This document shows positions 10,689 to 19,373 of a DNA stretch of 64,000 nt, in pieces. Made by a program: the position numbers and the translations under genes. Each line of letters starts with the position of its first letter. The first letter of the stretch is position 1. The notes under the pieces are model-generated. The model was not told the origin of the DNA, made no database searches, and worked only from the letters and a program-made list of their open reading frames with translations. Source of the DNA: Candidatus Streptomyces philanthi (GTDB lineage: Bacteria > Actinomycetota > Actinomycetes > Streptomycetales > Streptomycetaceae); contig CP073042.1 of assembly GCA_018114805.1 (NCBI GenBank), forward strand, positions 5,191,501 to 5,255,500. Direction: 5' to 3'.

Positions 10689-11068
10689 ATGAACCACACC
10701 CCCGCTCTGACCGCAGGCGCCACACCCCCGGTCCCCGCCGGAGGCGCCACGCTGAAGCACCTCGTCTTCGAAGGCGCGCACCGTGTCATCGTCAAGGGGG
10801 TGGCGCTGCGGTTCTTCCTGCGGGCCGACGGCGTGTGCGCGCCGGCCACCGACACCGACTTCCAACGCCTTACGAACTCGCCCTCTTCGACCCCGACGCG
10901 CTGCGCAAGGACCTGCTGTGCCCGAATGCGCGGCGCGTCGAGCGCACCACGGTCGAGGGCTGGTTCTGGTCCAACGGGTGCAACTCGGCGGGGCTGTGCA
11001 CCTTCGACGACCGGAGCCCGGAGGAGTGCGCCGGGATGGCGCGGATCGCGGGCGGGGCGGCGCCCTGA
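10689..11068 (+). pseudogene. hypothetical protein with a frameshift
   Basis: ATG 10689 (MNHTPALTAG). The first 60 residues (LKHLVFEGAHRVIVKGVALRFFLRADGVC) and the last 60 (PYELALFDPDALRKDLLCP, ending ARIAGGAAP) lie in different frames, joined by an indel near 10866-10875. Several cysteines (LLCPN, NGCNSAGLC, EECAG) are spaced irregularly. I do not recognise the family. It sits downstream of the broken XRE regulator in a patch where most genes are damaged. Confidence 0.45.
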
Positions 11069-11103
11069 TGGTGCGGCAGACGTGGGTCACCCTGCTCGTG
11101 TGA

Positions 11104-11442
11104 CAGCCGGCCGATCCGCTCAACCCGCTGGACGTCAGCCGTACTTGGCCTCGCGTACTCCAGGTCGTACGGGACGGCGAGGCGAGCCCGCCGGGGGTTA
11201 TCCCGCGCCCCGATGAGCCACTGCGGCAGGCTGCGGCGCGGGTGACGGCGACCCTGGGGATACGGGCCCCGGCGCAGCCGCCCCCGCTCCTGGCCGTCGA
11301 CCAACGGCCATCGGGGCGCGGAGACGGAGTGGAGCAGGTGGTGCTGGTGCTCGACGGCGGGACGCTGTCCACGGAGACGCTTCCGCCGTGCGGCGGGCGC
11401 GGCCGGTCCCACCGGCCGCGCCCGTGCGAGCAGGGTGGCTGA
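11104..11442 (+). pseudogene. possible remnant of a Nudix hydrolase-like gene
   Basis: The frame following the TGA at 11101-11103 reads like protein (ADPLNPLDVSRTWPRVLQVV, then LLAVDQRPSGRGDGVEQVV and LVLDGGTLS), similar to the N-terminal half of actinobacterial Nudix proteins. No start codon suits it, and the Nudix box itself is absent before the stop at 11440-11442. This is inference from a short resemblance. Confidence 0.25.
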
Positions 11443-11551
11443 CGTTCCCACATGGATCAAAGCGTGTGTGGCGTTAGCGGGCGCCGCCCGATCGCGGTTT
11501 GCTCTCCTTTGCGTGCCGCTTGACGGTCTGCCCGGAAGGGGGCGCTGAGTG

Positions 11552-11755
11552 ATGATCGAAGAGAGTGAAGCAAGGGAGATGGCGGCGGAGTCCGCCAAGG
11601 GGTATTCGCTGGAAACAGAGTTCGCTCACCTGTGGACGGCGCCGCCGGGAAAGTACGTTCTGGAGAAGTCCATCGTCGAAGGCGAAGAATTTTTGCTGAT
11701 CTGCTGCCCTGACGAGGGCGCAGTCGTCTTGATCGACGACGATGTGAACGACTAG
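11552..11755 (+). CDS. small acidic protein of unknown function, copy 1
   Basis: 67 residues from ATG 11552 (GTG 11549 is also in frame), preceded by AAGGGGG. It is acidic, beginning MIEESEAREMAAESAKG and ending AVVLIDDDVND. I do not recognise the family; the N-terminal helix resembles the start of YrhB/Imm35-like immunity proteins only loosely. A second, degenerate copy of the first 25 residues lies 320 bp downstream, so this is one member of a tandem pair. Confidence 0.5.
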   Translation: MIEESEAREMAAESAKGYSLETEFAHLWTAPPGKYVLEKSIVEGEEFLLICCPDEGAVVLIDDDVND

Positions 11756-11875
11756 GTGACCCAGCGCATGATTGCTGCAGGCGTACCGGTGATCAACGGG
11801 TGACTGGCGTGGGTGGTCCGAATGTCAGTGCTGGTTGGCTGACCGTAAGGAGGCGCTTTTGTCGAGGGCAGTGTA

Positions 11876-12130
11876 ATGATCGAAGAGAGCCGGGCAAGGG
11901 AATTGGCGGAGGAGTTCGCCAAGGGGAAATCGCTGCGAAGGGAAATCGCTATCGCGCCGAGCCTCCCGTGCGGCGGGACAACGGTGGCGTGTTCCGCCGT
12001 CCAGTCCGCCACGTTTCTGCGGGCCGGTAACTGGCGGGACATGGCGGTCGGAATCGGCCCGGTGGCCGTGAACCTCGTGACGGGTGCCACATGCTGGGCG
12101 CGGTGGAAGCTGCGGAGATGGGGCTCTAGC
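11876..12130 (+). pseudogene. degenerate tandem paralogue of the small acidic protein
   Basis: ATG 11876 opens MIEESRARELAEEFAKGKSL, matching copy 1 (MIEESEAREMAAESAKGYSL) at 14 of 20 positions, and it also has an upstream AAGGAGG. Homology stops after about 25 residues and the rest (CGGTTVACSAVQS...) is Arg/Pro-rich and unlike copy 1, as expected after truncation or rearrangement. The frame stays open beyond 12130, but no coding claim is made there. Confidence 0.35.
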
Positions 12131-12251
12131 GCGGCTCAACTGCCCCCGCGCTCACGGACGGCCCGCCGGAAACCACCGCCGGGCCGTTCGCGCGCCGGCC
12201 CCAGCCGACCCGCGCCAGCCACCCCTCACCCGACGAACGTCAGCGCCCCGC

Positions 12252-14006
12252 TCAACCCGACTCGCGCCACCGGTTGGTGATGGGCAGGCGGCGGTCCTTG
12301 CCGAAGCCCTTGGCGGAGATCTTGGTGCCCGGCGGGTACTGGCGGCGCTTGTACTCCGCCGCGTTTACCATGCGCAGCACCCGGGTCACCATCTCCGGGT
12401 CGAAGCCCGCCGCGACGATCTCGGCGCTGCCCTGGTCGCGGTCCACGTAGCGCTCCAGGATCTGGTCGAGCACGTCGTAGTCGGGCAGCGAGTCGGCGTC
12501 GACCTGGCCCGGGCGCAGTTCGGCGCTCGGGGGCTTGGTGATCGAGTTCTCCGGGATCGGCGGCGTCTGGCCGCGTTCCTCGGCCGCCTGGTTGCGCCAC
12601 CGCGCCAGGCGGAAGACGCCCGTCTTGTAGAGGTCCTTGATCGGGCCGTACGCGCCGACGGAGTCGCCGTAGAGCGTGGAGTAGCCGCAGGCCAGCTCCG
12701 ACTTGTTGCCGGGGGCCAGCACGATGTGGCCCTCCTGGTTGGAGAGCGCCATCAGCAGCGTGCCGCGCAACCGCGCCTGTAGGTTCTCCTCGGCGAGGCC
12801 GGTCAGGTCGAGCGAGCCCATGTAGGCGTCGAACATCGGGACGATGGGCACCGTACGGAAGTTGAGGCCGGTACGCCGGGCCAGCTCTGCGGCGTCCTCC
12901 TTGGAGTGGCCGGAGCTGTACTTCGACGGCATGGACACGCCGTACACGTTGCGCGCGCCCAGCGCGTCGCACGCGATGGCCGCCACCAGCGCCGAGTCGA
13001 TGCCGCCGGAGAGGCCGATGAGCACGCTGCGGAAGCCGTTCTTGGCGACGTACGCGCGCAGGCCCACCACCAGGGCGGTGTAGATCTCCTCCGCGTCGCC
13101 GAGCCGCTCGGCCTCGCCGCCGGCCAGCTCCCGTTCGTACGCCGGCACCGGGTCCGGGCTGAGCGTGACGTGGTCGACGCGCAGCCCGTCGTCGACCACG
13201 CCCGAGGGGGGCTCGGGCGCGGCGGCCGGCAGGTCCAGGTCGACCAGGACGCAGCCCTCGGCGAACTGCGGGGCCCGCGCGATCACCTCGCCCTCCCGGT
13301 CGACCACGATCGAGTCGCCGTCGAAGACCAGGTCGTCCTGGCCGCCGATCATGGCGAGGTAGGCGGTGGTGGAGCCGGCCTCGCGGGCGCGCCTGCGTAC
13401 CAGCTCTAGGCGGGTGTCGTCCTTCTCGCGCTCGTACGGGGAGGCGTTGATGGACACCAGCAGGCCGGCGCCGGCGGAGCGGGTGGCGGGCACCCGACCG
13501 CCCTCCTGCCACAGGTCCTCGCAGATGGCGAGGGCGACGTCGACGCCGTGCACGCGGATGGCCGGCAGCGTCTCGCCGGGCACGAAGTAGCGGAACTCGT
13601 CGAAGACGCCGTAGTTCGGCAGATGGTGCTTGGCGAAGGTGAGTGCCACCTGCCCGCGGTGCAGCACGGCCGCGGCGTTGCGCGGCGCGCCCGCGGGCTG
13701 GCCGTAGCGTGGCTGCTCCTTGTCGCTGCGGTCCAGGTAGCCGACGATCACCGGCAGCTCGCCGAAGCCCTCGGCCCCCAGCCGGGCGGCGAGCGCGGTC
13801 AGCGCGGCGCGGGACGCCTCGACGAAGGAGGCGCGCAGCGCCAGGTCCTCGACGGGGTAGCCGGTCAGCGCCATCTCGGGGAAGGCCACCAGGTGGGCGC
13901 CCTGTTCGGCGGCGTGCCGGGTCCATTGGACGACGGCCTCCGCGTTGGCCGCGAGGTCACCGACGGTGGAGTCGATCTGATTCAGAGCGAGGCGAAGTTG
14001 AGGCAC
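12252..14006 (-). CDS. nadE: glutamine-dependent NAD+ synthetase
   Basis: 584 residues. It makes NAD+ from nicotinic acid adenine dinucleotide, ATP and glutamine. The N-terminal nitrilase-type amidase has the Glu-Lys-Cys triad visible as FPEMALTGYP, FAKHHLPNYGVFDE and AICEDLWQ. The C-terminal synthetase carries the P-loop LIGLSGGIDSALVA and the NKSELACGYSTLYGD and KDLYKTGVFRLARW segments. GTG 14006 (VPQLRLALNQIDSTVGD) is the family start; the frame stays open upstream but is not protein-like there. Complete and essential. Confidence 0.95.
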   Translation of the reverse strand: MPQLRLALNQIDSTVGDLAANAEAVVQWTRHAAEQGAHLVAFPEMALTGYPVEDLALRASFVEASRAALTALAARLGAEGFGELPVIVGYLDRSDKEQPRYGQPAGAPRNAAAVLHRGQVALTFAKHHLPNYGVFDEFRYFVPGETLPAIRVHGVDVALAICEDLWQEGGRVPATRSAGAGLLVSINASPYEREKDDTRLELVRRRAREAGSTTAYLAMIGGQDDLVFDGDSIVVDREGEVIARAPQFAEGCVLVDLDLPAAAPEPPSGVVDDGLRVDHVTLSPDPVPAYERELAGGEAERLGDAEEIYTALVVGLRAYVAKNGFRSVLIGLSGGIDSALVAAIACDALGARNVYGVSMPSKYSSGHSKEDAAELARRTGLNFRTVPIVPMFDAYMGSLDLTGLAEENLQARLRGTLLMALSNQEGHIVLAPGNKSELACGYSTLYGDSVGAYGPIKDLYKTGVFRLARWRNQAAEERGQTPPIPENSITKPPSAELRPGQVDADSLPDYDVLDQILERYVDRDQGSAEIVAAGFDPEMVTRVLRMVNAAEYKRRQYPPGTKISAKGFGKDRRLPITNRWRESG

Positions 14007-14071
14007 GCCGGCCAGTGTAATCGTCTGTTTGACGCGATGGGGTGGTGAGGGCGGCCACACCGCGCCGGGCG

Positions 14072-14884
14072 TCACTCGGCGGGCTCCACCGGCTCGTCGG
14101 ACACGGGGCAAACGGCGGACACAGCGGACTCCGCGGAGCCCGTGGCGCCGTGCGACGCGCCCGGTGGGGCGTGTGGCGGGCGCTTCGTGGCGCGGCCGAA
14201 GTCGGTGGTCAGCCAGTGTTCGATGGACGCGTCGGGGAACGGGCGTGGCGGGAAGGCGCCCGCCACCGGCGCAATGTCGGCGATCCGATCGAGCCGGAAG
14301 GTGCGCCAGTCGTCCCGGTCCACGTCGAATGCGACGAGATACCACGCGCTGGCGCGCAGGAAGTGGCGGAACGGCTCGACCAGTCGGATCGTGCGCCGGT
14401 CGTGCTGGTCGGTGTAACGGAAGCGGACGCGGTCGCCCTCGGCGACCGCGTCCGCGATCACGCCCACGGTCTCCGCCGCGACCAGGGCCCCGGGCTGCTG
14501 GAGCACCTCGGTGGCCAGGTCGGTCGCGGCGGCGCGGCGGCGCAGCACCTGGTCGAGCTTGAGCAGCGCGCTGGAGGCGACCGCCTCCTCCGGGAGCCAG
14601 GCGCGGATCAGGTGCAGCCCGGCCACCAGGGCGGTGATCTCGTCGGTGGTGAACAGCAGCGGTGGCACCCTGACCCCCGGGCGCAGCCGGTAGGCGCTGC
14701 CGGGGCCCGGGCGGGCCTCGACCGCGTAACCGAGCCGGCGCAGCCGCTGGGCGTCGCGGCGCACCGTGCGCGTGCTCGTGCCGAGCCGTTCGGCCAGGTC
14801 GGCGGCGGTCCACTCGCCACCGGACTGCAACAGCGTGAGCAGGGCCAGGGTTGCTGGTCGTGGGGTCGTGGTCCATCTGCGCAA
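14072..14884 (-). CDS. YafY-type HTH/WYL domain transcriptional regulator
   Basis: About 270 residues. The N-terminal winged helix (TLLQSGGEWTAADLAERLGTSTRTVRRDAQRLRRLGY) is followed by a WYL domain (RVRFRYTDQHDRRTIRLVEP, SAWYLVAFDVDRDDWRTFRLDRI). The best start is TTG 14884 (LRRWTTTPRPATL); an ATG 14 bp inside is in the wrong frame. It is divergent from the NmrA-like gene, with 78 bp between the starts, so it probably controls that gene. Confidence 0.82.
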   Translation of the reverse strand: MRRWTTTPRPATLALLTLLQSGGEWTAADLAERLGTSTRTVRRDAQRLRRLGYAVEARPGPGSAYRLRPGVRVPPLLFTTDEITALVAGLHLIRAWLPEEAVASSALLKLDQVLRRRAAATDLATEVLQQPGALVAAETVGVIADAVAEGDRVRFRYTDQHDRRTIRLVEPFRHFLRASAWYLVAFDVDRDDWRTFRLDRIADIAPVAGAFPPRPFPDASIEHWLTTDFGRATKRPPHAPPGASHGATGSAESAVSAVCPVSDEPVEPAE

Positions 14885-14962
14885 CCTCTCAGAAGAGGAG
14901 GACGGCTTCCGGCCGGCTCTCCTCCTAGCCTGCGCGGAGAGCCACCGAGAAGGAGAGAGACC

Positions 14963-15793
14963 ATGCGGAGCGAGACAACCGTGCGGGACCAGACAACCCC
15001 GCGGATCGCCGTGACCACCCCCACCGGCAACGTCGGCCGGCACGTCGTCGCCGTGCTGCTGCGCGCCGGGGTCCGGCCGCGCGTGCTGTCGCGCGACCCT
15101 GACCGGCTCGCGCCCGACGTGCGGGAGGCGGTGGACGCCGTACGGGTCGACCAGTACGACGCCGACGCTGTGTCGGCCGCCACCGCGGGCGTGGACGCGC
15201 TGTTCTGGGTGGTCCCCACTCCCGGCGGCCCGGACCCGCTCGCCGCGTACGCGCGCGCCACCCACAGCGTGGTCCGTGCCGTGACCGACAACCGGATCGG
15301 CCGGGTCGTCTTCCAGAGCAGCGTCGGTGCCGAGAAGCGGCGGGGCGCCGGCGAGATCGACGGCCTGGCCCACGCCGAACTGGCCCTCGACGACACCGGT
15401 GTCGACGTCACCTACCTGCGCTGCGGCCACTTCTTCAGCAACCTCGAACTACAACTCGACGCCCTGCGGGCGGGCGCCCTCCAGGTGGTCCTGCCGCTGG
15501 ACGCGCCCATGCCCTGGGTGGCGCCGCGCGACATCGCCGAGGTGGCCGTCGCACGGCTGCTGTCGCCGGGCTGGTCCGGGCGGTGCGTGCGGGCGGTGCA
15601 CGGGCCGGCCGACCTGACCTGGCGTCAGGTGGCCGACGTCCTCAGCGCGGCCACCGGTCGGCCGATTGGCGTCGAGCGGATCACCGACGACGCCCTGCGC
15701 GCCCAGCTCCGGCGGGTCGGGATGGCTGACGCGGCGGTCGAGGCCGGGCTCGGCATGTCGACCGGCCTGCGCGAGGACTTCGTCCCCGAATAG
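14963..15793 (+). CDS. NmrA-like NAD(P)-binding protein (early amber stop)
   Basis: 276 residues from ATG 14963 after AAGGAGAG. It has a Rossmann fold with the NmrA-type nucleotide motif TPTGNVGRHVVAVLLRAG, then VVFQSSVGAEKRRG and PWVAPRDIAEVAV, typical of atypical SDRs of the azoreductase/NmrA group. Reading ends at TAG 15791-15793. The same frame continues without a gap (PRTVHTTAPTTLAAWAYDHL, then RPRLADAP) to TGA 15878-15880, which is the usual C-terminal helix of the family. The protein is therefore probably cut about 29 residues short by a nonsense change, most simply CAG to TAG. Confidence 0.8.
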   Translation: MRSETTVRDQTTPRIAVTTPTGNVGRHVVAVLLRAGVRPRVLSRDPDRLAPDVREAVDAVRVDQYDADAVSAATAGVDALFWVVPTPGGPDPLAAYARATHSVVRAVTDNRIGRVVFQSSVGAEKRRGAGEIDGLAHAELALDDTGVDVTYLRCGHFFSNLELQLDALRAGALQVVLPLDAPMPWVAPRDIAEVAVARLLSPGWSGRCVRAVHGPADLTWRQVADVLSAATGRPIGVERITDDALRAQLRRVGMADAAVEAGLGMSTGLREDFVPE

Positions 15794-15961
15794 CCCCGCA
15801 CCGTCCACACCACGGCCCCCACCACCCTCGCCGCCTGGGCCTACGACCACCTGCGCCCTCGGCTCGCCGACGCGCCGTGACGCGGCCTGGCCCGACCCGA
15901 CCGGCCCGACCTGGCCGGGCCCGTGGCCACGGCCCACCGCACCCACGGCCCCGCCACGGGG

Positions 15962-17638
15962 CTACGGACGGACGCGCCGCAGCCCCGCGCGCCGGGGCGC
16001 TACTTCCGGTAGCCGAAGGACCGTCATCATGCCCGACTCCGCGTGGTAGACGTTGTAGCAGTGGAGCATCCACAGGCCCGGGTTGTCCGCGTCGAAGTCC
16101 ACGTCGCGGCGGCGTCCCGGCAGCACGATAGCGGTGTCCTTGTGCGCCCCGCCGCCCGCCGCCGCCCCGGCGCGCGCGCCGGGGGGCGAGGCCAGCGCGA
16201 AGGTGTGTCCGTGCAGGTGCATCGGGTGCCACATGGTCGTGTCGTTGACGAACGACAGCCGCACGCGTTCGCCCGCCCGCACCGGATAGCGCTGCTCCGG
16301 GCTGTAACGCCTGCCGTTGATCGCCCAGTCGTAGCGCGCCATCGAGCTAGTCAGCCGCAGCCGCACCGTGCGGTCCGGCGCGCCGGCGGTCAGCCGTACG
16401 GGCTCGGCCGCGCGCAGTTTCTCCGCGGTCAGCAGCCTGCCGGACAACTTGCGCGGGCCGGCGTCGGCGGCCGGCGCGGCGCCACCGCCGGTGCGCAGCA
16501 CGGCGAGCGCGGCCTGCCGCTTGCCCTCGGCGACGGCGGTCAGCGGGAACACCCCGTCGCCCACCGTGACCAGCACGTCGTAGCGCTCACCCATGCCCAG
16601 CAGCAGCGCGTCTGTGCGCGCGTGCTCGACGGGGAAGCCGTCGGCGTGCGTGACGGTCATGGTGTGCCCAGCGAGCGCCACCCGGAAGGCCGTGTCCCCA
16701 CCCGCGTTGACGAGCCGGATGCGCACCCGGTCCCCGGGGCGGGCCCTGAACGTGTGCGGGTCCTTGGCCAGACGCCCGTTGACCAGGTAGTACGGGTAGG
16801 CCACATCGCCCGCGTCGCCGCCCAGGAGCTTGCTGGTCGCGCCCATCATCATCCGCGGCGGTCCGGAGCGCGCCGGCCCCGTCGGCGTACCGCTGGGGCT
16901 CGCGCCCCCGTGGTCCATCCCGCCGTGGCCGCCGGCGCCCGCGTCCCCGTGGCCCATGCCCGAGCTGAGCTCGGCGAGCACGGCGTCCGGGGTGCTGCTC
17001 TGGATGCCGTCCACCCAGTCGTCGAGCACCACGACCCACTCCCTGTCGTACGCGAGCGGCTCCTTGGGGTCCTCGACGATGAGCGGCGCGTACAGGCCGC
17101 GGTCCTGCTGTACGCCGCTGTGCGGGTGGAACCAGTATGTGCCGGGGTGCGGCACCCCGAACCGGTAGGTGTGCGAGGCGCCGGCTCGCACCGGGCGCTG
17201 GGTGAGGCCGGGCATGCCGTCCATGTCGTTGCGCAGCGCGAGGCCGTGCCAGTGCAGCGAGGTGGCCTGTGGCAGGTGGTTGGCGAGGGTGAGGGCGAGC
17301 GTGTCACCGGCGGTGATCCGCAGCTCGCGCCCCGGCAACTCGCCGTCGTACGCCCACGAGTCGACGCTCACCCCGCCGCCCAGGTCGAGCCGGGCGCGGG
17401 CGGCGGTCAGGCTCACCTGACGTACCGGACCCGGGCGGCGCCGGCGCTCGGCGGCGGCGACCGCGGGGTCGTCGGGGGCGACGTAGTCGCCCGGAGCGGC
17501 GTCCTTGCCGTGGCCGCCGTGCGAACCGGAGCCCGAGGGGGAACCCGGGTCGGAGTCGGAGGAAAAGGCGGCGAGCAGGCCGCCGCCGGCCAGCGCGGTG
17601 GTGGCGGCCAACAGGGCACGCCGGGAGGTTGTGCGCAT
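15962..17638 (-). CDS. secreted multicopper oxidase (one type-3 Cu ligand replaced)
   Basis: 558 residues. A Tat-like signal starts MRTTSRRALLAATTALAGGG (ATG 17638) and a His/Gly linker follows. Three cupredoxin domains carry copper motifs HWHG, WFHPHSG, HPMHLHGHTF and HCYNVYHAESGM. In laccase/CueO-type enzymes the last motif is HCHxxxHxxxxM; here the second His, a type-3 copper ligand, is Tyr (codon 16055-16057). One Met/His-rich loop (SSGMGHGDAGAGGHGGMDHG) resembles the Cu-binding insert of CueO. The likely role is cuprous oxidation/copper tolerance, but activity is doubtful with the altered site. It follows the DUF6153 gene, probably in one operon. Confidence 0.9.
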   Translation of the reverse strand: MRTTSRRALLAATTALAGGGLLAAFSSDSDPGSPSGSGSHGGHGKDAAPGDYVAPDDPAVAAAERRRRPGPVRQVSLTAARARLDLGGGVSVDSWAYDGELPGRELRITAGDTLALTLANHLPQATSLHWHGLALRNDMDGMPGLTQRPVRAGASHTYRFGVPHPGTYWFHPHSGVQQDRGLYAPLIVEDPKEPLAYDREWVVVLDDWVDGIQSSTPDAVLAELSSGMGHGDAGAGGHGGMDHGGASPSGTPTGPARSGPPRMMMGATSKLLGGDAGDVAYPYYLVNGRLAKDPHTFRARPGDRVRIRLVNAGGDTAFRVALAGHTMTVTHADGFPVEHARTDALLLGMGERYDVLVTVGDGVFPLTAVAEGKRQAALAVLRTGGGAAPAADAGPRKLSGRLLTAEKLRAAEPVRLTAGAPDRTVRLRLTSSMARYDWAINGRRYSPEQRYPVRAGERVRLSFVNDTTMWHPMHLHGHTFALASPPGARAGAAAGGGAHKDTAIVLPGRRRDVDFDADNPGLWMLHCYNVYHAESGMMTVLRLPEVAPRRAGLRRVRP

Positions 17639-17791
17639 GACGAAAAGCACCTCGATCGGTGTCGACGCGTAAGGGTGGGCTCGGCCGCCGCTCGCGGGCA
17701 CCGCGCGGCACCCGGCCGACGCCCGGACGCACGCCTGCCGGGTCGGTCGAGCGGGATCGCAGCGAGGTGGTGGGGAGCGGCGCGGGCCGTC

Positions 17792-18326
17792 CTACAGGCG
17801 CAGCACCGTTGTGCGGGTCGGGGGCGCGGGGCGGGGTGGCGGAGCGGGCCACGGCGCGGGGGGCGTACGCGGTGCCGAGCCGGGCCGAGCCGGCTGTGGC
17901 CCGGCGTCGCGCGGCCGCGCTCACCAGCAGCAGGACGGACCACGCCGCGAGCACCGCGAGGCACACCGACAACGGGTCCATCCCGCTGTGTCCGGGCGCG
18001 CCGAGCTGAAGCGGATCGCCGAGGCCGACCGCGTCGCCTGACGCGTGGATGTCGTCCGAGGTGAGGGTGGGGTGGTCGGCGGTGTGGGCGGCCGGAGCGT
18101 GCGCGGACGGCGGCGGGTCGGCTGGCGAGGCGTCAGCCATCGGCGGATGGCCGAGCGCCGCCCCGCTCGGCCGCGCGTGCCCGGCCGTGCCGCCGTGCTC
18201 CGTGGGATGGCCGAGCGTGTACATGGTGACGATGCCGAACAGCAGGGCCGTCAACAGCAGCAGCCGGGCACCCCAGGCGGTGACGCCTCGCTGCTGGTTC
18301 GGCGCCGTGCGCCCCCGTACGGTCAT
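17792..18326 (-). pseudogene. DUF6153-like copper-associated membrane protein (frame broken near the end)
   Basis: Starts MTVRGRTAPNQQ, with an N-terminal membrane helix (RLLLLTALLFGIVTMYTLG), a His-rich periplasmic stretch and a second helix (PLSVCLAVLAAWSVLLLVSAA). This is the DUF6153 layout found beside actinobacterial copper genes. Family proteins end near VLRL; that ending occurs in another frame with stop at 17792-17794, whereas the starting frame runs on over the oxidase start. One indel between about 17795 and 17850 is inferred. A CsoR-like box lies 13 bp before the start. Confidence 0.55.
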
Positions 18327-18338
18327 CGCGGGTCAGAC

Positions 18339-18353
18339 TACCCCCGCGGGGTA
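18339..18353. promoter_or_regulatory. candidate CsoR operator
   Basis: TACCCCCGCGGGGTA: 6-bp arms TACCCC/GGGGTA around CGC. This matches the pattern of copper-sensor CsoR boxes in streptomycetes and mycobacteria and lies directly upstream of the copper-related DUF6153 and multicopper oxidase genes. Regulation by CsoR is inferred; no csoR gene is in the window. Confidence 0.6.
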
Positions 18354-18466
18354 TGCCCGGCGGAGGGTGGGTAGCGGGCCGCGCGCCCCGCCCGACCGCC
18401 GCGCGGCCACCCCGCGCTCCCCGCGTACCCCGTGCCCTCGCGCACGCCGCGCCCGCACCGACGCGC

Positions 18467-19189
18467 CTACTCCGCCCCGTGCACGCCCCCCTGCTCGTTC
18501 CCGTCCCCGTCCCCATCCTCGCGCTTGTCCGGCGGGGACCACAGCGAGCGGACGTGGCCCAGGTGGCGGCGCATGCACTCCTGGGCGCCCGGCCCGTCGC
18601 CCGCGATCATCAGGTCCAGGAGTTCCAGGTGCTCCTCGGCCGAGGCGATCAGCCCCCCGTTGCGGTCGAGCCGGGCGAGGCCGAACAGCCGGGCCCGCTT
18701 GCGCAGGTCGCCGACGACCTCCACCAGGCGGGCGTTGCCGGCTAGGCCCACGAGTTGGAGGTGCAACCTGCGGTCCGCCTCCAGGAAGCCGATCACGTCG
18801 TGCCGGCCGGCAGCGGCCACGATCTCCTGGGCCACCGGGCGCATCGACTCCAGGTCCTCGACGGAGACCGTACGGGTCACCCGCCCGATGGTGGGCACCT
18901 CGATCAGCTCGCGGATTTCGCTGTACTCGTCGAGGTCGCGGTCGGACAGTTCCGTGATCCGAAAGCCCTTGTTGCGGACCGGCTCCACCATGCCCTCGCG
19001 GGCCAGGGCGAGCATGGCCTCGCGGACCGGCGTCGCCGAGACGCCCAGTTCGGCGGCGAGCGCCGGGGCGGAGTACACGGTTCCGGCCTGGAGCTCGCCG
19101 CCGGTCATGGCGGCGCGCAGGGCGTTCGCCGCCTGGTCGCGCAGCCGCTCCTGGACCAGGATCGGGTCGCGTTGCCGCAGGTCAGGCAC
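18467..19189 (-). CDS. GntR family regulator, FadR subfamily
   Basis: 240 residues from GTG 19189. A winged HTH (APALAAELGVSATPVREAMLALAREGMVEPVRNKGFRI) is followed by an all-helical FCD ligand domain with metal-binding His/Asp positions (DRRLHLQLVGLAGN, EEHLELLDLM, RRHLGHVRSLW). Such proteins control uptake or catabolism of organic acids and amino acids. No obvious target operon adjoins it: the collagenase gene lies upstream on the same strand beyond a strong terminator. An AT-rich stretch just before the start (GTATAACTTCACATTTCATC) is a plausible promoter/operator. Confidence 0.85.
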   Translation of the reverse strand: MPDLRQRDPILVQERLRDQAANALRAAMTGGELQAGTVYSAPALAAELGVSATPVREAMLALAREGMVEPVRNKGFRITELSDRDLDEYSEIRELIEVPTIGRVTRTVSVEDLESMRPVAQEIVAAAGRHDVIGFLEADRRLHLQLVGLAGNARLVEVVGDLRKRARLFGLARLDRNGGLIASAEEHLELLDLMIAGDGPGAQECMRRHLGHVRSLWSPPDKREDGDGDGNEQGGVHGAE

Positions 19190-19280
19190 GTGGGCCTCCG
19201 TCCTAGGTTCGGCCCGGAGAGTATAACTTCACATTTCATCAAGCCTTCGGCCCAACCGGTAGCACCCATGGCGTAAGGGG

Positions 19281-19323
19281 CCGCCGCCCCCGGCCCGGGC
19301 GGGGTCCGGGCCGGGGGCGGCGG
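19281..19323. terminator. strong hairpin terminator after collagenase
   Basis: Perfect 18-bp arms (19281-19298 and 19306-19323) around a 7-nt loop. It lies 51 bp past the collagenase stop on the minus strand and upstream of the GntR gene, separating the two transcription units. Confidence 0.75.
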
Positions 19324-19373
19324 GGTGTGGCCACGCGGTCGGCCGTGGGTGGCCGGGCCGCGCGGAGCGTGCG

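Noticed and set aside
12226..14876. Long GC-rich frames across nadE and the WYL gene
   Set aside because: Mirror or shifted readings of real genes; composition dominated by Arg, Ala, Pro and Gly.
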